From positions 620,001 through 684,000 of the forward strand of contig OZ243039.1 in NCBI GenBank assembly GCA_965212025.1: a stretch of DNA of 64,000 nucleotides, read 5' to 3'. Source of the stretch: G965212025 sp965212025. Its GTDB lineage: Bacteria > Pseudomonadota > Gammaproteobacteria > Poriferisulfidales > Oxydemutatoraceae. A program made the position numbers and the translations under genes. Within the stretch, counting starts at the first letter, position 1. The number at the start of each line of letters is the position of its first letter. Shown here piece by piece: positions 44,368-53,849 of this stretch. Below the pieces are notes generated by a model, which saw nothing but the letters and a program-made list of their open reading frames with translations, had not been told where the DNA came from and did not search any database.

Positions 44368-45053
44368 GGATCATCAGAAGCCCGGTTTTCTGCACTTCTT
44401 ATATCACGCCCTTCAGACATATATACTACGTGCTCAGTTACATTTTTAGCGTGGTCACCTATCCGTTCAAGGGAGCGTGTAAAAAGCACGATGTTCGGTA
44501 TGTTCTGCATATTGATTTTTCCCTTCTTCCCAATAAATTTATAAAGAACTTTCCTGCTTATAGTGTAAGTTTTGCGGTCTTCCTTAGAAAATTTTTTAAA
44601 TGTACTGACATCAGTCTCTGAGAAAAAATGTATCGCCAGAACAAGCTTCTGTTTGACGTTTTTAGCCAGTTTTACGAGCCCCTTATAAGTTTCTTTCTCA
44701 ATATCTGTGAGACTTTGTCCCACGACAGTTACGGCAATTTTCTCTGTTTCGTCCCCAACCCTCTCCAAATCTGTGGCAATCCTGAGCGAAGCAACCACAA
44801 GCCGAAGATCTCGAGCCACCGGGTGGTGTACGGTTAAAATATCAGCACATCTTTCCCCTATTTTGTGCTCGTATTCATTTACGAGGTTATCAGTCCCAAT
44901 AATTTCCCGTGCCCGATTGGGATCCCAAGGATCCATTGCCTCAACAACTCTCTCTAGCCGTTCTTTTACCACCCTGCCCATTTCAGATATTTCTTCATGC
45001 AAGTCTTGCAGACTCTCTTCAAAGAAGGATAACGTGTGTTTGATCAACTTCAA
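44364..45053 (-). CDS. phoU: PhoU-family phosphate signalling regulator
   Basis: The 229-residue helical protein has the two PhoU repeats, with metal-binding E/D-x3-D patterns (LQDLHEEISEMGRVVKERLE, IATDLERVGDETEKIA and TRSLERIGDHAKNVTEHVVY). PhoU normally sits after pstSCAB and inhibits the PhoR kinase. Here it is alone, followed at once by the secreted 742-residue gene. It may respond to phosphate or modulate a transporter elsewhere. Confidence 0.9.
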   Translation of the reverse strand: MKLIKHTLSFFEESLQDLHEEISEMGRVVKERLERVVEAMDPWDPNRAREIIGTDNLVNEYEHKIGERCADILTVHHPVARDLRLVVASLRIATDLERVGDETEKIAVTVVGQSLTDIEKETYKGLVKLAKNVKQKLVLAIHFFSETDVSTFKKFSKEDRKTYTISRKVLYKFIGKKGKINMQNIPNIVLFTRSLERIGDHAKNVTEHVVYMSEGRDIRSAENRASDDP

Positions 45054-45360
45054 AATCCCTTACAGAACTACCCCCACCATAACCGCTATTCAGTCTACAT
45101 TACAAACCACATTGCGTAAAGAGGCGTACTCTTTCAGCCCATGATTTCCTGACCACTATCCGTGCCGAAAGAACAAAGTGGCGCACCGTACGTGAAACGA
45201 GGGCAGTTCAGACAAAGGAAGACCTGTAGTCCAAAAGATTGGAAAGCAACAAGGCAACAGGTCGTGAAGACTCCCAAACGACAAAGGCCTCACTGTCAAG
45301 CGAGACCTTTACCTGTGTGCCACAACAGCTCTGTGGCAAGAACCGGCGTCCCTTGTGGGC
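45054..45360. other. Non-coding interval between phoU and groEL
   Basis: Apart from the probable groEL terminator I see nothing in these 307 bp. phoU presumably takes its promoter from the left half. Confidence 0.35.
45283..45310 (-). terminator. Probable groESL terminator
   Basis: AAAGG-C-CTC and GAG-A-CCTTT pair around a 10-base loop with a single mismatch, about 50-75 bp past the groEL stop. The run of T after the stem on the minus strand is short, so efficiency is unclear. Confidence 0.5.
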
Positions 45361-47016
45361 CTACATCATCCCGTCCATGCCACCCATGCCACCCATGCCG
45401 CCACCGCCACCGCCACCGCCGGGCATAGGATCTTCTTTCTTTGGAAGCTCGGCAACCATTGCCTCAGTAGTGATCATGAGACCGGCAATCGAACACGCGT
45501 TCTGCAAGGCAATCCGAACCACCTTGGTCGGGTCAATGATGCCAAGTTCCGGCAGGTTCCCGTATACCCCTTTCGCAGCGTCGTATCCGTAGTCCAGCTC
45601 CTTGCCTTTGACCTTGGACAAAATGACAGAGCCTTCCTCACCAGTGTTGGCAACAATCTGCCGGAACGGGTCTTCCATGGCACGTCGCATTATCCCAATG
45701 CCAACATCCTGGTCAGCGTTGTCACCCTTGAGATCCCGAATCCCTTCAATCGCACGAACCAAAGCAATCCCGCCGCCGGGAACCACCCCTTCCTCAACAG
45801 CCGCACGCGTCGCATGCAATGCATCCTCAACCCGCGCTTTCTTCTCTTTCATCTCAATTTCGGTCGCTGCGCCTACGCGGATGACCGCAACCCCGCCCGC
45901 CAGCTTCGCCATCCTCTCCTGCAGCTTCTCCTTGTCATAATCAGACGTTGCTTCTTCAATCTGCCGCCGAATCTGCGTAACCCGCGACTTGATCCGGTCA
46001 GTGCTCCCTGCACCGTCAACGATTACCGTGTCTTCCTTGGAGATCGTGACACGCTTGGCACTCCCAAGACTGTCAAGTGTGCACTTCTCCAGTGACAGAC
46101 CTGTCTCCTCGGAAACCACCGTCGCATCCGTCAATATCGCAATGTCTTCAAGCATCGCCTTGCGGCGATCCCCAAATCCGGGCGCCTTGACCGCCGCCAC
46201 TTTCACCACACCGCGTATCGAATTTACCACCAATGTCGCCAGTGCCTCACCTTCTACATCCTCAGAAATGATCAGTAAGGGCTTGCCGCTTTTCGCAACC
46301 GCTTCCAGTACCGGCAACATGTCCCGTATCCCGGAAATCTTCTTGTCGTGCAAAAGTATCAGCGGATCCTCAAGCTCAGCACTCATGTTGCTCTGGTTGT
46401 TGACAAAATACGGGGATAGATAGCCACGGTCAATTTGCATGCCCTCAACAACTTCCAGCTCATTCTCAAGCGTCGTGCCTTCCTCAATCGTGATCACCCC
46501 TTCCTTGCCGACTTTCTCCATCGCCTCAGCGATGATCTTCCCTATCTGTGGATCAGCATTGGCGGATATGCTCCCAACCTGCTCTATCGCACGGCTGTCC
46601 GAACACGGCTTCGAAAAACTCTTGACCGCCTTTACCGCATGCTCGGTTGCCCTGTCCAGACCGCGTTTGAGATCCATGGGGTTCATCCCCGCAGCAACCG
46701 CCTTCATCCCTTCGCGAATAATCCCCTGCGCCAGTACGGTCGCCGTGGTCGTGCCGTCACCGGCAATGTCCGATGTCTGGGAGGCAACTTCCTTTAACAT
46801 CTGCGCACCCATATTCTCGAATCTGTCCTGCAACTCCACTTCCTTGGCAACGGAAACTCCATCCTTGGTCACCGTCGGTGCACCAAATGATTTCTCCAAT
46901 ACCACGTTCTTGCCTTTCGGCCCCAGCGTTACTTTCACCGCGTTGGCAAGTATATTGACGCCCGCTACCATGCGGTGCAATGCGTTATGTCCAAATTTGA
47001 CTTCCTTTGCACTCAT
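45361..47016 (-). CDS. groL: Chaperonin GroEL
   Basis: The 551-residue subunit of the 14-mer folding chamber is complete: LGPKGKNVVLEKSFGAPTVT, AGDGTTTATVLAQ, DRGYLSPYF and the C-terminal Gly/Met tail, here with eight consecutive Gly before MGGMGGMDGMM. It follows groES by 17 bp. Confidence 0.98.
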   Translation of the reverse strand: MSAKEVKFGHNALHRMVAGVNILANAVKVTLGPKGKNVVLEKSFGAPTVTKDGVSVAKEVELQDRFENMGAQMLKEVASQTSDIAGDGTTTATVLAQGIIREGMKAVAAGMNPMDLKRGLDRATEHAVKAVKSFSKPCSDSRAIEQVGSISANADPQIGKIIAEAMEKVGKEGVITIEEGTTLENELEVVEGMQIDRGYLSPYFVNNQSNMSAELEDPLILLHDKKISGIRDMLPVLEAVAKSGKPLLIISEDVEGEALATLVVNSIRGVVKVAAVKAPGFGDRRKAMLEDIAILTDATVVSEETGLSLEKCTLDSLGSAKRVTISKEDTVIVDGAGSTDRIKSRVTQIRRQIEEATSDYDKEKLQERMAKLAGGVAVIRVGAATEIEMKEKKARVEDALHATRAAVEEGVVPGGGIALVRAIEGIRDLKGDNADQDVGIGIMRRAMEDPFRQIVANTGEEGSVILSKVKGKELDYGYDAAKGVYGNLPELGIIDPTKVVRIALQNACSIAGLMITTEAMVAELPKKEDPMPGGGGGGGGMGGMGGMDGMM

Positions 47017-47033
47017 TGTTCTGTTCTCCAGCT

Positions 47034-47327
47034 CTAGTCTAAAACCGCCATGATGTCGCTTTCGCGCATCACAACAAGATCATCACCGTCCAGCGTGACT
47101 TCCGTGCCTGAGTATTTCCCAAACATGATGGTCTCACCTACCTTGACATCCATTGGCAATCTCTTGCCGTCATCAAGCACTTTCCCTTCACCTACGGCAA
47201 GAATCTCTCCCTTCATAGGCTTCTCCGCAGCACTGTCAGGTATGACAATGCCACCAGGACTCGTCTTTTCTTCTGCCACCCGCTTGACCACAACACGGTC
47301 ATGCAATGGGCGTAATTTCACACTCAT
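47034..47327 (-). CDS. groS: Co-chaperonin GroES
   Basis: The 97-residue lid protein shows KLRPLHDRVVVKRVAEEKTS, the mobile loop GGIVIPDSAAEKP, GEILAVGEG and EVTLDGDDLVVMRESDIMAV. It leads the groES-groEL operon. Confidence 0.98.
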   Translation of the reverse strand: MSVKLRPLHDRVVVKRVAEEKTSPGGIVIPDSAAEKPMKGEILAVGEGKVLDDGKRLPMDVKVGETIMFGKYSGTEVTLDGDDLVVMRESDIMAVLD

Positions 47328-47840
47328 TTTCTTACTCCAAATTTTGTTGGCTCAACTATTTTTCTTCCACAATAAGAACTCAGACGCACCGCACCTGCCA
47401 CACAGAAAAAAAACAAAATTGAGAACCAGTAACAACAGCTTCTGACCCTGCCAAAAGCAGGAGCCACAGCAACCCGTCGAGCCAAAGCACGACACCATTC
47501 AACCCACCCTAACAGCCGGGAACAGCTCTACAGGTCACAGTACTACCCGTAGCGGATCCGTATTGTACGTGGCCACTCAGTCTTGTCAATGAGCCGTACC
47601 TTTATCGACCTGCGGAACCCGGAGCCAGAGAGCCGCACTAAGGAACCAGAACTTACATATTTTCGGCAAAATTCCCTGCCGGCAAGGCCAAATACCAGAA
47701 CAAGAGCTAAACCGTAAGCCTCCAGATGCCCCGGGAACAAAGCCCTGCAGAAAACGGAAATCACCCCACTTGTTTTTTTTAGTCACTCCCCCAACTTAAA
47801 AAGCGTAATTGGCTACTCACAAACAATGGAGGAAGAGACA
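47328..47840. other. Divergent leader region between groES and hsp20
   Basis: A candidate groESL promoter lies at 47562-47589. I looked for a sigma-32 promoter (CTTGAA...CCCCAT) and for CIRCE repeats on both strands and found none convincing. No small gene is supported. Confidence 0.4.
47562..47589 (-). promoter_or_regulatory. Sigma-70-type promoter candidate for groES-groEL
   Basis: On the minus strand TTGACA (47584-47589) and TACAAT (47562-47567) are 16 bp apart, close to consensus. It lies about 235 bp before groES, implying a long leader. A heat-shock promoter may lie closer but I cannot see one. Confidence 0.5.
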
Positions 47841-48284
47841 ATGCTTCAATTAACACGCAACGATTCAGGTTTGGGCAAATTATCTGGAATACCGGATTTT
47901 CTGTGGAGCCCTTTTTCAAGGGAACTTTATGAATCACGCTCTAGCTTTCCGGCAACGGATGTCATTAAAACAGACGCTGGCTGGGATTTCCTGATCGAAC
48001 TGCCTGGGGTGGAAGCCTCGGACATCAAGGTCGAAGTCAAAAACGCGCACTTGGAAATCACGGCGACTTTCGCAACAAACCCAGGGGAACAGCAAGATGG
48101 TACCGTATATCGTGAACGATTCTCTGGCAGCCTGAGCCGGCGTTATAAGCTCCCGGAAAGCGCGGATCCCCAAGCCGTAAGCGCGGATTTGCGCAATGGT
48201 GTCCTGCACGTGCGTGTGCTGGAAGAACCAAGCCGCCAGGCACGTCTGGTTCCTGTCAAGACAGACCAGGATAAAGTCGGGTAA
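47841..48284 (+). CDS. Small heat-shock protein Hsp20
   Basis: The start at 47841 is preferred because GGAGG stands 8 bp before it. The 147-residue holdase has the alpha-crystallin domain from FPATDVIKTDAGWDFLIELP to ADLRNGVLHVRVLEE, including the A.L.NGVL pattern and GVEASDIKVEVKNAHLEI. It is divergent from groES. Confidence 0.92.
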   Translation: MLQLTRNDSGLGKLSGIPDFLWSPFSRELYESRSSFPATDVIKTDAGWDFLIELPGVEASDIKVEVKNAHLEITATFATNPGEQQDGTVYRERFSGSLSRRYKLPESADPQAVSADLRNGVLHVRVLEEPSRQARLVPVKTDQDKVG

Positions 48285-48432
48285 ACTGAGGAAAGCTACC
48301 GTGGCAGCGGTCATGGAATTCGGTGCTGGTTACCTGGCTCGCCTTCGCAGAGCAAAGGCTTGTTGCCAACTTCGGAACATGTAAGATTTCCGGGTAGTCA
48401 TTAGACACCGCAATAATCATAAAGAATTCAGT

Positions 48433-49839
48433 ATGGGATATACGAAAATCAAGAGTCCGGATTCGGACGTCAAAACAAGCTTGCACCGAACGCTGGCAAG
48501 TGGGTTAACCGCGCTGGTTTTCATGTTTTCTTTAACCGCTGCCCCGGCATTGCAGAGCCCGGCAATACCTCCTGTGCCTTCCTTTGCACCCATCCTCAGG
48601 AACACCATGCCCGCCGTGGTGCACATAGGGACGGAATCCATGGTTCGGGTCAGACCACAAACGAGAATCCCGGACGCTTTCAAATGGTTCTTTGAATTGC
48701 CTCGGAACGGGGCACCGCCAGCGCAAAGAAGACGAGGGTCTTTTGGCTCCGGAGTCGTGATTGACAGCAAAAATGGCTATATCGTGACCAATAGCCACGT
48801 AGTTTCCAAAGCTGACAACATCAAAGTTACGCTTGGAGACGGAAGAGAATTTGACGCAAAGCTGATCGGTGACGACAAGGCCGCCGATATTGCGGTTGTG
48901 CAAATTGAGGCAGAGAACCTGGTCGAAATGAAACCCGGCGACTCTTCACTTTTAGAGCCGGGCGATTTTGTTTTGGCAATTGGCAATCCTTTTGGCCTGC
49001 AACAGACCGTAACCTCCGGGATAGTCAGTGCCTTGGGCAGAAGCGGGCTGGGCATTGAATCTTACGAGGACTTCATTCAAACAGATGCTTCCATAAATCC
49101 GGGCAATTCAGGTGGTGCCCTCATCAATCTGAAAGGTCAACTGGTAGGGATCAACACCGCAATATACGGCCCTAACAGAGGTAACGTGGGCATCGGGTTT
49201 GCCATCCCCATCAACATGGTGATGGAAATTTTTTCGCAACTCATCGAGCACGGAGAAGTAAAACGAGGCAGGCTCGGAGTCGTCATTCAAACCTTGACGC
49301 CAGCCCTGGCGAAAGCGTTTAACCTTGAACGCAAAAAAGGAACCGCCATCGTAGAAGTCGAGGAGGACTCGCCAGCGGCAGATGCAGGTCTTATGCCTGG
49401 AGACATCGTACTTTCGGTGAACGGCGAAAAAATGGAAAGCTCAGCTGATATGCGCAATTTTATCGGCCTGCTAAGAGTTGGATCGCGCATCTCCCTGGAA
49501 GTGCTGCGAGATGGAAAAAAACTCTCTCTTAATGCAACCATTGAGGAGACCAAATACCGAAACAAATCGGGCGAGTCACTCAGCCGGTTTCTCAAAGGCG
49601 CGACTCTGGAAGTTGTGCGAGACGATGCAGGAGAAACAACCATCAAGGTCAAAGAAGTCAAGGAGGGTTCTCCGGCCAACCGCGGCGGGTTATTCGCAGG
49701 GGACTTGATTCTGGGTGTCAATCAGCGCCCGGTCAGAAATTTTGATGATATGCGCGCGGCAATGCGGAAAAATGACTCCCTTCTGTTACGCTTGAAGCGC
49801 GGAAACAGTTTTTTGTACCTGGCCATGCGCAAGCAGTGA
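48433..49839 (+). CDS. DegP/DegQ-type periplasmic serine protease
   Basis: This 468-residue exported Do-family protease has a signal peptide (LASGLTALVFMFSLTAAPAL) and a trypsin-like domain with His in GYIVTNSHVVSKAD, Asp in AADIAVVQIE and Ser in INPGNSGGALINL. Two PDZ domains follow (LTPALAKAFNLERKKGTAIV with DAGLMPGDIVLSVNGEKM, and a second ending SPANRGGLFAGDLILGVNQR). It degrades or refolds damaged periplasmic proteins. It is alone, 148 bp after hsp20. Confidence 0.93.
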   Translation: MGYTKIKSPDSDVKTSLHRTLASGLTALVFMFSLTAAPALQSPAIPPVPSFAPILRNTMPAVVHIGTESMVRVRPQTRIPDAFKWFFELPRNGAPPAQRRRGSFGSGVVIDSKNGYIVTNSHVVSKADNIKVTLGDGREFDAKLIGDDKAADIAVVQIEAENLVEMKPGDSSLLEPGDFVLAIGNPFGLQQTVTSGIVSALGRSGLGIESYEDFIQTDASINPGNSGGALINLKGQLVGINTAIYGPNRGNVGIGFAIPINMVMEIFSQLIEHGEVKRGRLGVVIQTLTPALAKAFNLERKKGTAIVEVEEDSPAADAGLMPGDIVLSVNGEKMESSADMRNFIGLLRVGSRISLEVLRDGKKLSLNATIEETKYRNKSGESLSRFLKGATLEVVRDDAGETTIKVKEVKEGSPANRGGLFAGDLILGVNQRPVRNFDDMRAAMRKNDSLLLRLKRGNSFLYLAMRKQ

Positions 49840-49903
49840 ACTCGGCCAGGCAGTGAAGTGAGCCTGTAGGCAAGTTCATGGATGACCCTGGATTTCCTGC
49901 GTG

Positions 49904-50146
49904 TTACCCCCCGGTAACCGGCGGGAAAAAAGCGACTTCGTCTCCAGCACTGACCGGGGCATCAAAAGATGCATAGGTTCTGTTCACCGCACAAAGCACC
50001 GACTGACTTTGCACCCATTCCGGCTTTGCAACAGTGTCCCAGACATCTCTGGCACTACGAATACCCGCAATTGAAATCACTTCCTCTGATTTCCCCAAAA
50101 CATCACGCAGACTGGCAAAATACTTGACCGTGACCGACTTTTCCAT
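49904..50146 (-). CDS. moaD: Molybdopterin synthase small subunit MoaD
   Basis: MoaD carries sulfur as a C-terminal thiocarboxylate to convert precursor Z into molybdopterin. The protein ends in the required Gly-Gly (FFPPVTGG) and shows VKYFASLRDVLGKSEEVISI. I take the ATG at 50146 (80 residues); starts 5 and 9 codons upstream are possible. It is divergent from moaC with only about 20 bp between starts. moaE is not in the window. Confidence 0.9.
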   Translation of the reverse strand: MEKSVTVKYFASLRDVLGKSEEVISIAGIRSARDVWDTVAKPEWVQSQSVLCAVNRTYASFDAPVSAGDEVAFFPPVTGG

Positions 50147-50166
50147 AGCTCCACCCATACTCTCTC

Positions 50167-50646
50167 TTGGCATTTACCCATCTTAACAAATCAGGCGAGG
50201 CGTTTATGGTTGACGTCGGAGAAAAGGCTCAAACCAGACGGCTAGCCATGGCAGAAGGTTTTATTTCCATGGGAAAAACAGCTTTTGACATGCTCAGGGA
50301 GGGCAGCCACACAAAGGGAGATGTCCTTGCTGTGGCTCGGATCGCTGGTATTACAGCTACAAAGAAAACTTCCGCGCTTGTGCCGCTTTGCCACCCGGTG
50401 CGCCTGAGCAAAGCACAGGTCACGTTTGAAATGTTGGAAAACACGCACCAAGTCAGGTGCCAGAGCGTTGTCGAAGCAATCGACCGCACCGGCGTCGAAA
50501 TGGAGGCGCTGACCGCAGTTCATATTTCCCTGCTGACCATTTACGATATGACAAAATCCATAGCAAAAAACATGCCAATCACAAACATTCATCTGCTCAA
50601 AAAAACCGGCGGCAAGTCGGGTGAGTGGAACTGCCCGGCAAGCTGA
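50167..50646 (+). CDS. moaC: Cyclic pyranopterin monophosphate synthase MoaC
   Basis: MoaC with MoaA makes precursor Z of molybdenum cofactor. The 159-residue protein has FTHLNKSGEAFMVDVGEKAQ, KGDVLAVARIAGITATKKTS, LVPLCHPVRLSK, and GVEMEALTAVHISLLTIYDM, all family hallmarks. The start is a TTG at 50167; the preceding bases belong to the moaD leader. Confidence 0.95.
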   Translation: MAFTHLNKSGEAFMVDVGEKAQTRRLAMAEGFISMGKTAFDMLREGSHTKGDVLAVARIAGITATKKTSALVPLCHPVRLSKAQVTFEMLENTHQVRCQSVVEAIDRTGVEMEALTAVHISLLTIYDMTKSIAKNMPITNIHLLKKTGGKSGEWNCPAS

Positions 50647-52793
50647 TGCGTACCATTAAAATTCTTTCTCTTTTCATAATCGTGCTTTTTGTAGTGGCTC
50701 TGCTTGTCGTTACGAATATTGATGTGAACCGCTTCAAGCCCGAAATTGAGGCACAGCTGGAAAGCCTGGTCGGCCAACCGGTGGAACTCAGCGGAGAAAT
50801 GGTACTGGAGCTTTTTCCGCCACTGTCGCTGGACGTCGGTTCCGGCCAAATTGCGAACCCGCCGGACTTCCCCACCGGACAGATGTTTGCTTTTAAGGAA
50901 TTGAGCGTTGGCGTGGACTTAATTGCCTTTCTGTTCGGAGAAATCAAAGTGGAACAGTTGGTTTTACTGGGTGCAGAAATCCATATTTTCGAGAATTCAG
51001 CCGGACAACTGAACTGGTCAACTCTCGCCGATGCACAGGAAAGCCCAACTCCGCAAGGTGACACCAACGCAACACAGGCTGAAAAGCCATGGACAGATAC
51101 GTTGAGCGTGGCGGGAATAAGCTTGAAAGAATCCCGGATTCTTTGGCACGACGCAAAGGGGAAAATAGTGGCAGATTTCAGCAAGCTAGATCTTGAAACC
51201 GGCAGGATTGAGATTGGCAAGCCGGTGGATTTACAGCTAACAAGCGACCTTCGCAGTGATGTGTACCCCTTTTCAGGTAACGTTTCCCTAGTCGCTGAGG
51301 CCTTGCTGCCAAAAGGCAATGAACCGCTTGAAATTAAAAACCTTGCCATCACTGGGGACGGCACTTGGCAAGATACGGGAGGCGCAGCGATTTCACTGGA
51401 AAAGATGAAAGTCGGTGGGAACATTTCAGCGAAACTGGACAGTCAGATGATCGTAATGCGAGCGCTGAACGCGAGTGTTGTCATAAAAAACCCGGAACTC
51501 CAGGAAGCCTTGGCACTTTCTCTGGCGACAGACGGGACAGCAGATTTGAAAGCGGGAAAGCTTGAGTTGGGAAACATAAACGGCGCCGTGGGGAAAGCAC
51601 ACTACAAAGGTGCTTTGAGCGTCGTTGCTCTGAACACAAAACCGCAGGGAAGTTTTTCTTTACAAACCGGGAGCTTTGATCCACAAGAGCTGGCGCGGGC
51701 ACTTGGGTTGGAACTGCCGGAGCAGGCTCCAAATAAAGCACGCTTGGATGCAAAGCTTGGTTTTGACGCAAAGGGGCTCACTGTACATGAGAGCAATATC
51801 GCCTTGGGTGACACCAATTTGACCGTACAGGGGAGATACAACTGGAGCCCCAACCAGAACCTCAAGGGAAAAATAAAACTGGATCGCATAGTCCTTGACG
51901 ACTACCTGCCACGAACTAACGAAAAGGAGGAGGAGGAGAAAAAAGACCCTGCGCCGCTTTCCGGGATTTTCCGGTTTCCTGTTTCGCTGACTCTGGATAT
52001 CGGGAAGCTCCGCTACAAAACAACTGAGGCTGACGAAGTCCATGCCAGACTAATCGCCAGCAAAAGGATGTTTTATCTGCAGGATTTCCGGGCAAAGGCT
52101 TTCACAGGCGAGCTGAAAGCCGACGCAATCCTGAACGAGGGAACAAAAGCCTCACGTAGCAAAGGACGCTTGAAAAACATTGAACTACAAAAAGCCCTGA
52201 AAACATTTCTGGGCGATGAATCGTGGCTGGCGCGCATAAAAGGACAGCTGAACTCCAATTGGGAGCTGTCGGCAAAAAGCGCTGAAGTGGTGAAAATACC
52301 AGAAAGCCTGAGCGGCAAGGCTGATGTGCTTCTGGAAAACGCCACCATCTTTAACAAGAAATTTATAAAGAAACTGGAAACTGCCGTGCTCTTGCTCAAC
52401 GGAGGGAAAGCCGTTACAGAAAACCTCGAAGCCATCCATTCCCTGGCTGGCGCTGTCACTTTTGTCAACGGAATTGGCAAAATCACCAAACTGAAGGGAA
52501 ACACAGCACTTTTTAACATCAATGGCAGAGGCAATATTGATCTCAAGAGAAACCTCCTGGATTTGCGCGTGTCCCTACACCCCAAAAAGCTGTTGCAATT
52601 TGACCAGACTATTCCCCTCAGAATACGAGGAGACATGAGCGACCCGACTTACTCTCTGGATGTCAAAGATATTCTGAAAAAAGAAGCGGAAAAGAAGATA
52701 AAGGAAGCTGTACAGGAAAAGATAGAGGAGAAAATAAAGGAAGGTGCCGGCAAAAAAATTCAGGATCTTTTGAAGGAAAAACTGAATTTCTAG
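50646..52793 (+). CDS. AsmA-family outer-membrane biogenesis protein
   Basis: The start at 50646 overlaps the moaC stop (TGATG). The 715-residue protein has one N-terminal membrane helix (IKILSLFIIVLFVVALLVVT) and a long periplasmic part typical of AsmA: VNRFKPEIEAQLESLVGQPV, LSLDVGSGQIANPPDFP, later FNINGRGNIDLKRNLLDLRV and PLRIRGDMSDPTYSLDVK. The last 45 residues are a Lys/Glu-rich helix. AsmA-like proteins move or organise lipids between membranes. Confidence 0.9.
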   Translation: MRTIKILSLFIIVLFVVALLVVTNIDVNRFKPEIEAQLESLVGQPVELSGEMVLELFPPLSLDVGSGQIANPPDFPTGQMFAFKELSVGVDLIAFLFGEIKVEQLVLLGAEIHIFENSAGQLNWSTLADAQESPTPQGDTNATQAEKPWTDTLSVAGISLKESRILWHDAKGKIVADFSKLDLETGRIEIGKPVDLQLTSDLRSDVYPFSGNVSLVAEALLPKGNEPLEIKNLAITGDGTWQDTGGAAISLEKMKVGGNISAKLDSQMIVMRALNASVVIKNPELQEALALSLATDGTADLKAGKLELGNINGAVGKAHYKGALSVVALNTKPQGSFSLQTGSFDPQELARALGLELPEQAPNKARLDAKLGFDAKGLTVHESNIALGDTNLTVQGRYNWSPNQNLKGKIKLDRIVLDDYLPRTNEKEEEEKKDPAPLSGIFRFPVSLTLDIGKLRYKTTEADEVHARLIASKRMFYLQDFRAKAFTGELKADAILNEGTKASRSKGRLKNIELQKALKTFLGDESWLARIKGQLNSNWELSAKSAEVVKIPESLSGKADVLLENATIFNKKFIKKLETAVLLLNGGKAVTENLEAIHSLAGAVTFVNGIGKITKLKGNTALFNINGRGNIDLKRNLLDLRVSLHPKKLLQFDQTIPLRIRGDMSDPTYSLDVKDILKKEAEKKIKEAVQEKIEEKIKEGAGKKIQDLLKEKLNF

Positions 52794-52794
52794 A

Positions 52795-53832
52795 ATGCCG
52801 CGGAATGAGCTGACCATCCAGGAAAATTTCAGCGCAGCCCTCCTGAAGTGGTTCGATATAGCGGGACGCAAGAACCTGCCTTGGAACAAAAGCCGCACAA
52901 GCTATCGGGTGTGGGTGGCGGAGGTCATGCTACAGCAAACACAGGTTAAAACGGTGTTGCGCTACTTTCCTGCCTTCATGAAAAGCTTCCCGACACTTGA
53001 ACGGCTCTCACGCGCCAAAATTGAGACCGTCCTTGCCCATTGGGCAGGCCTCGGCTATTACGCCAGAGGACGAAACCTGCATAAAACCGCGTACCTGGTG
53101 CGCAAGGAATTACCGACGACTTACGATGAGCTTGTTGCCTTACCTGGTATAGGTCGCTCAACTGCAGGAGCCATACTGGCTCTCTCGGCAGAACAACGCT
53201 ACCCCGTACTTGACGCGAACGTCAAACGACTCCTGGAAAGATATTTCAAACCGTCGGATGATCTAAACCGTTCAGCAAGGTTGAAAAAGCTCTGGCAACT
53301 GGCGGAAAAATTGCTTCCGTCCACTCGTGTTGCCGATTACACCCAGGCACTTATGGACTTTGGAGCAACAGTCTGCACACCGCACCCACTCTGTCTGAAA
53401 TGCCCGCTGGCACCCGACTGTGCGACGCAGGGAAGCACTCAGGCGCAAGTACGGGAGCGGGCGATGCTTAGCAGAAAGAAACGACCAACGCTGCACAAAT
53501 TCGTCGTAGTCGCACAACAGGCAAACAAAGTGCTATTACAGAAACGGCCTCCGCGTGGTGTCTGGGGCGGCCTGTACAGCCTGCCGGAATTCAACGACAG
53601 CATGGCTTTGCAGCATTGGTGTCGCATATATATGACGCCAAAAGCAGCACCGGTAGCGCTTGATTCCTTTTTCCACACACTGACACATTTGCGATTTTGT
53701 ATTCACCCTTTTGTTCTGAAGCTGCCAGACGCCAAGCACAACCCAAAGGTCGAAAAAGACATGCTGTGGTATAAACTACGCTCTGTTGTGGCGGTGCCAG
53801 CGCCGGTCAAAAAGATACTGGCAAATCTTTAG
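52795..53832 (+). CDS. mutY: Adenine DNA glycosylase MutY
   Basis: MutY removes adenine mispaired with 8-oxoguanine. The 345-residue protein has EVMLQQTQVKTVLRYFPAF (catalytic Glu), the helix-hairpin-helix VALPGIGRSTAGAI, VLDANVKRLLERYF (catalytic Asp), the iron-sulfur loop, and a C-terminal NUDIX-like 8-oxoG domain (LLQKRPPRGVWGGLYSLPEF). The cluster cysteines read C-x5-C-x2-C-x5-C; the usual first spacing is x6, so one residue is missing in that loop. Confidence 0.94.
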   Translation: MPRNELTIQENFSAALLKWFDIAGRKNLPWNKSRTSYRVWVAEVMLQQTQVKTVLRYFPAFMKSFPTLERLSRAKIETVLAHWAGLGYYARGRNLHKTAYLVRKELPTTYDELVALPGIGRSTAGAILALSAEQRYPVLDANVKRLLERYFKPSDDLNRSARLKKLWQLAEKLLPSTRVADYTQALMDFGATVCTPHPLCLKCPLAPDCATQGSTQAQVRERAMLSRKKRPTLHKFVVVAQQANKVLLQKRPPRGVWGGLYSLPEFNDSMALQHWCRIYMTPKAAPVALDSFFHTLTHLRFCIHPFVLKLPDAKHNPKVEKDMLWYKLRSVVAVPAPVKKILANL

Positions 53833-53849
53833 TCAGGAGGCTTCAGTTT

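Noticed and set aside
45283..45310. Second regulatory hairpin for phoU
   Set aside because: It is better placed as the groEL terminator and is far from the phoU start.
47328..47840. Sigma-32 or CIRCE control of groESL and hsp20
   Set aside because: I found no CTTGAA-CCCCAT pair and no TTAGCACTC repeat on either strand.
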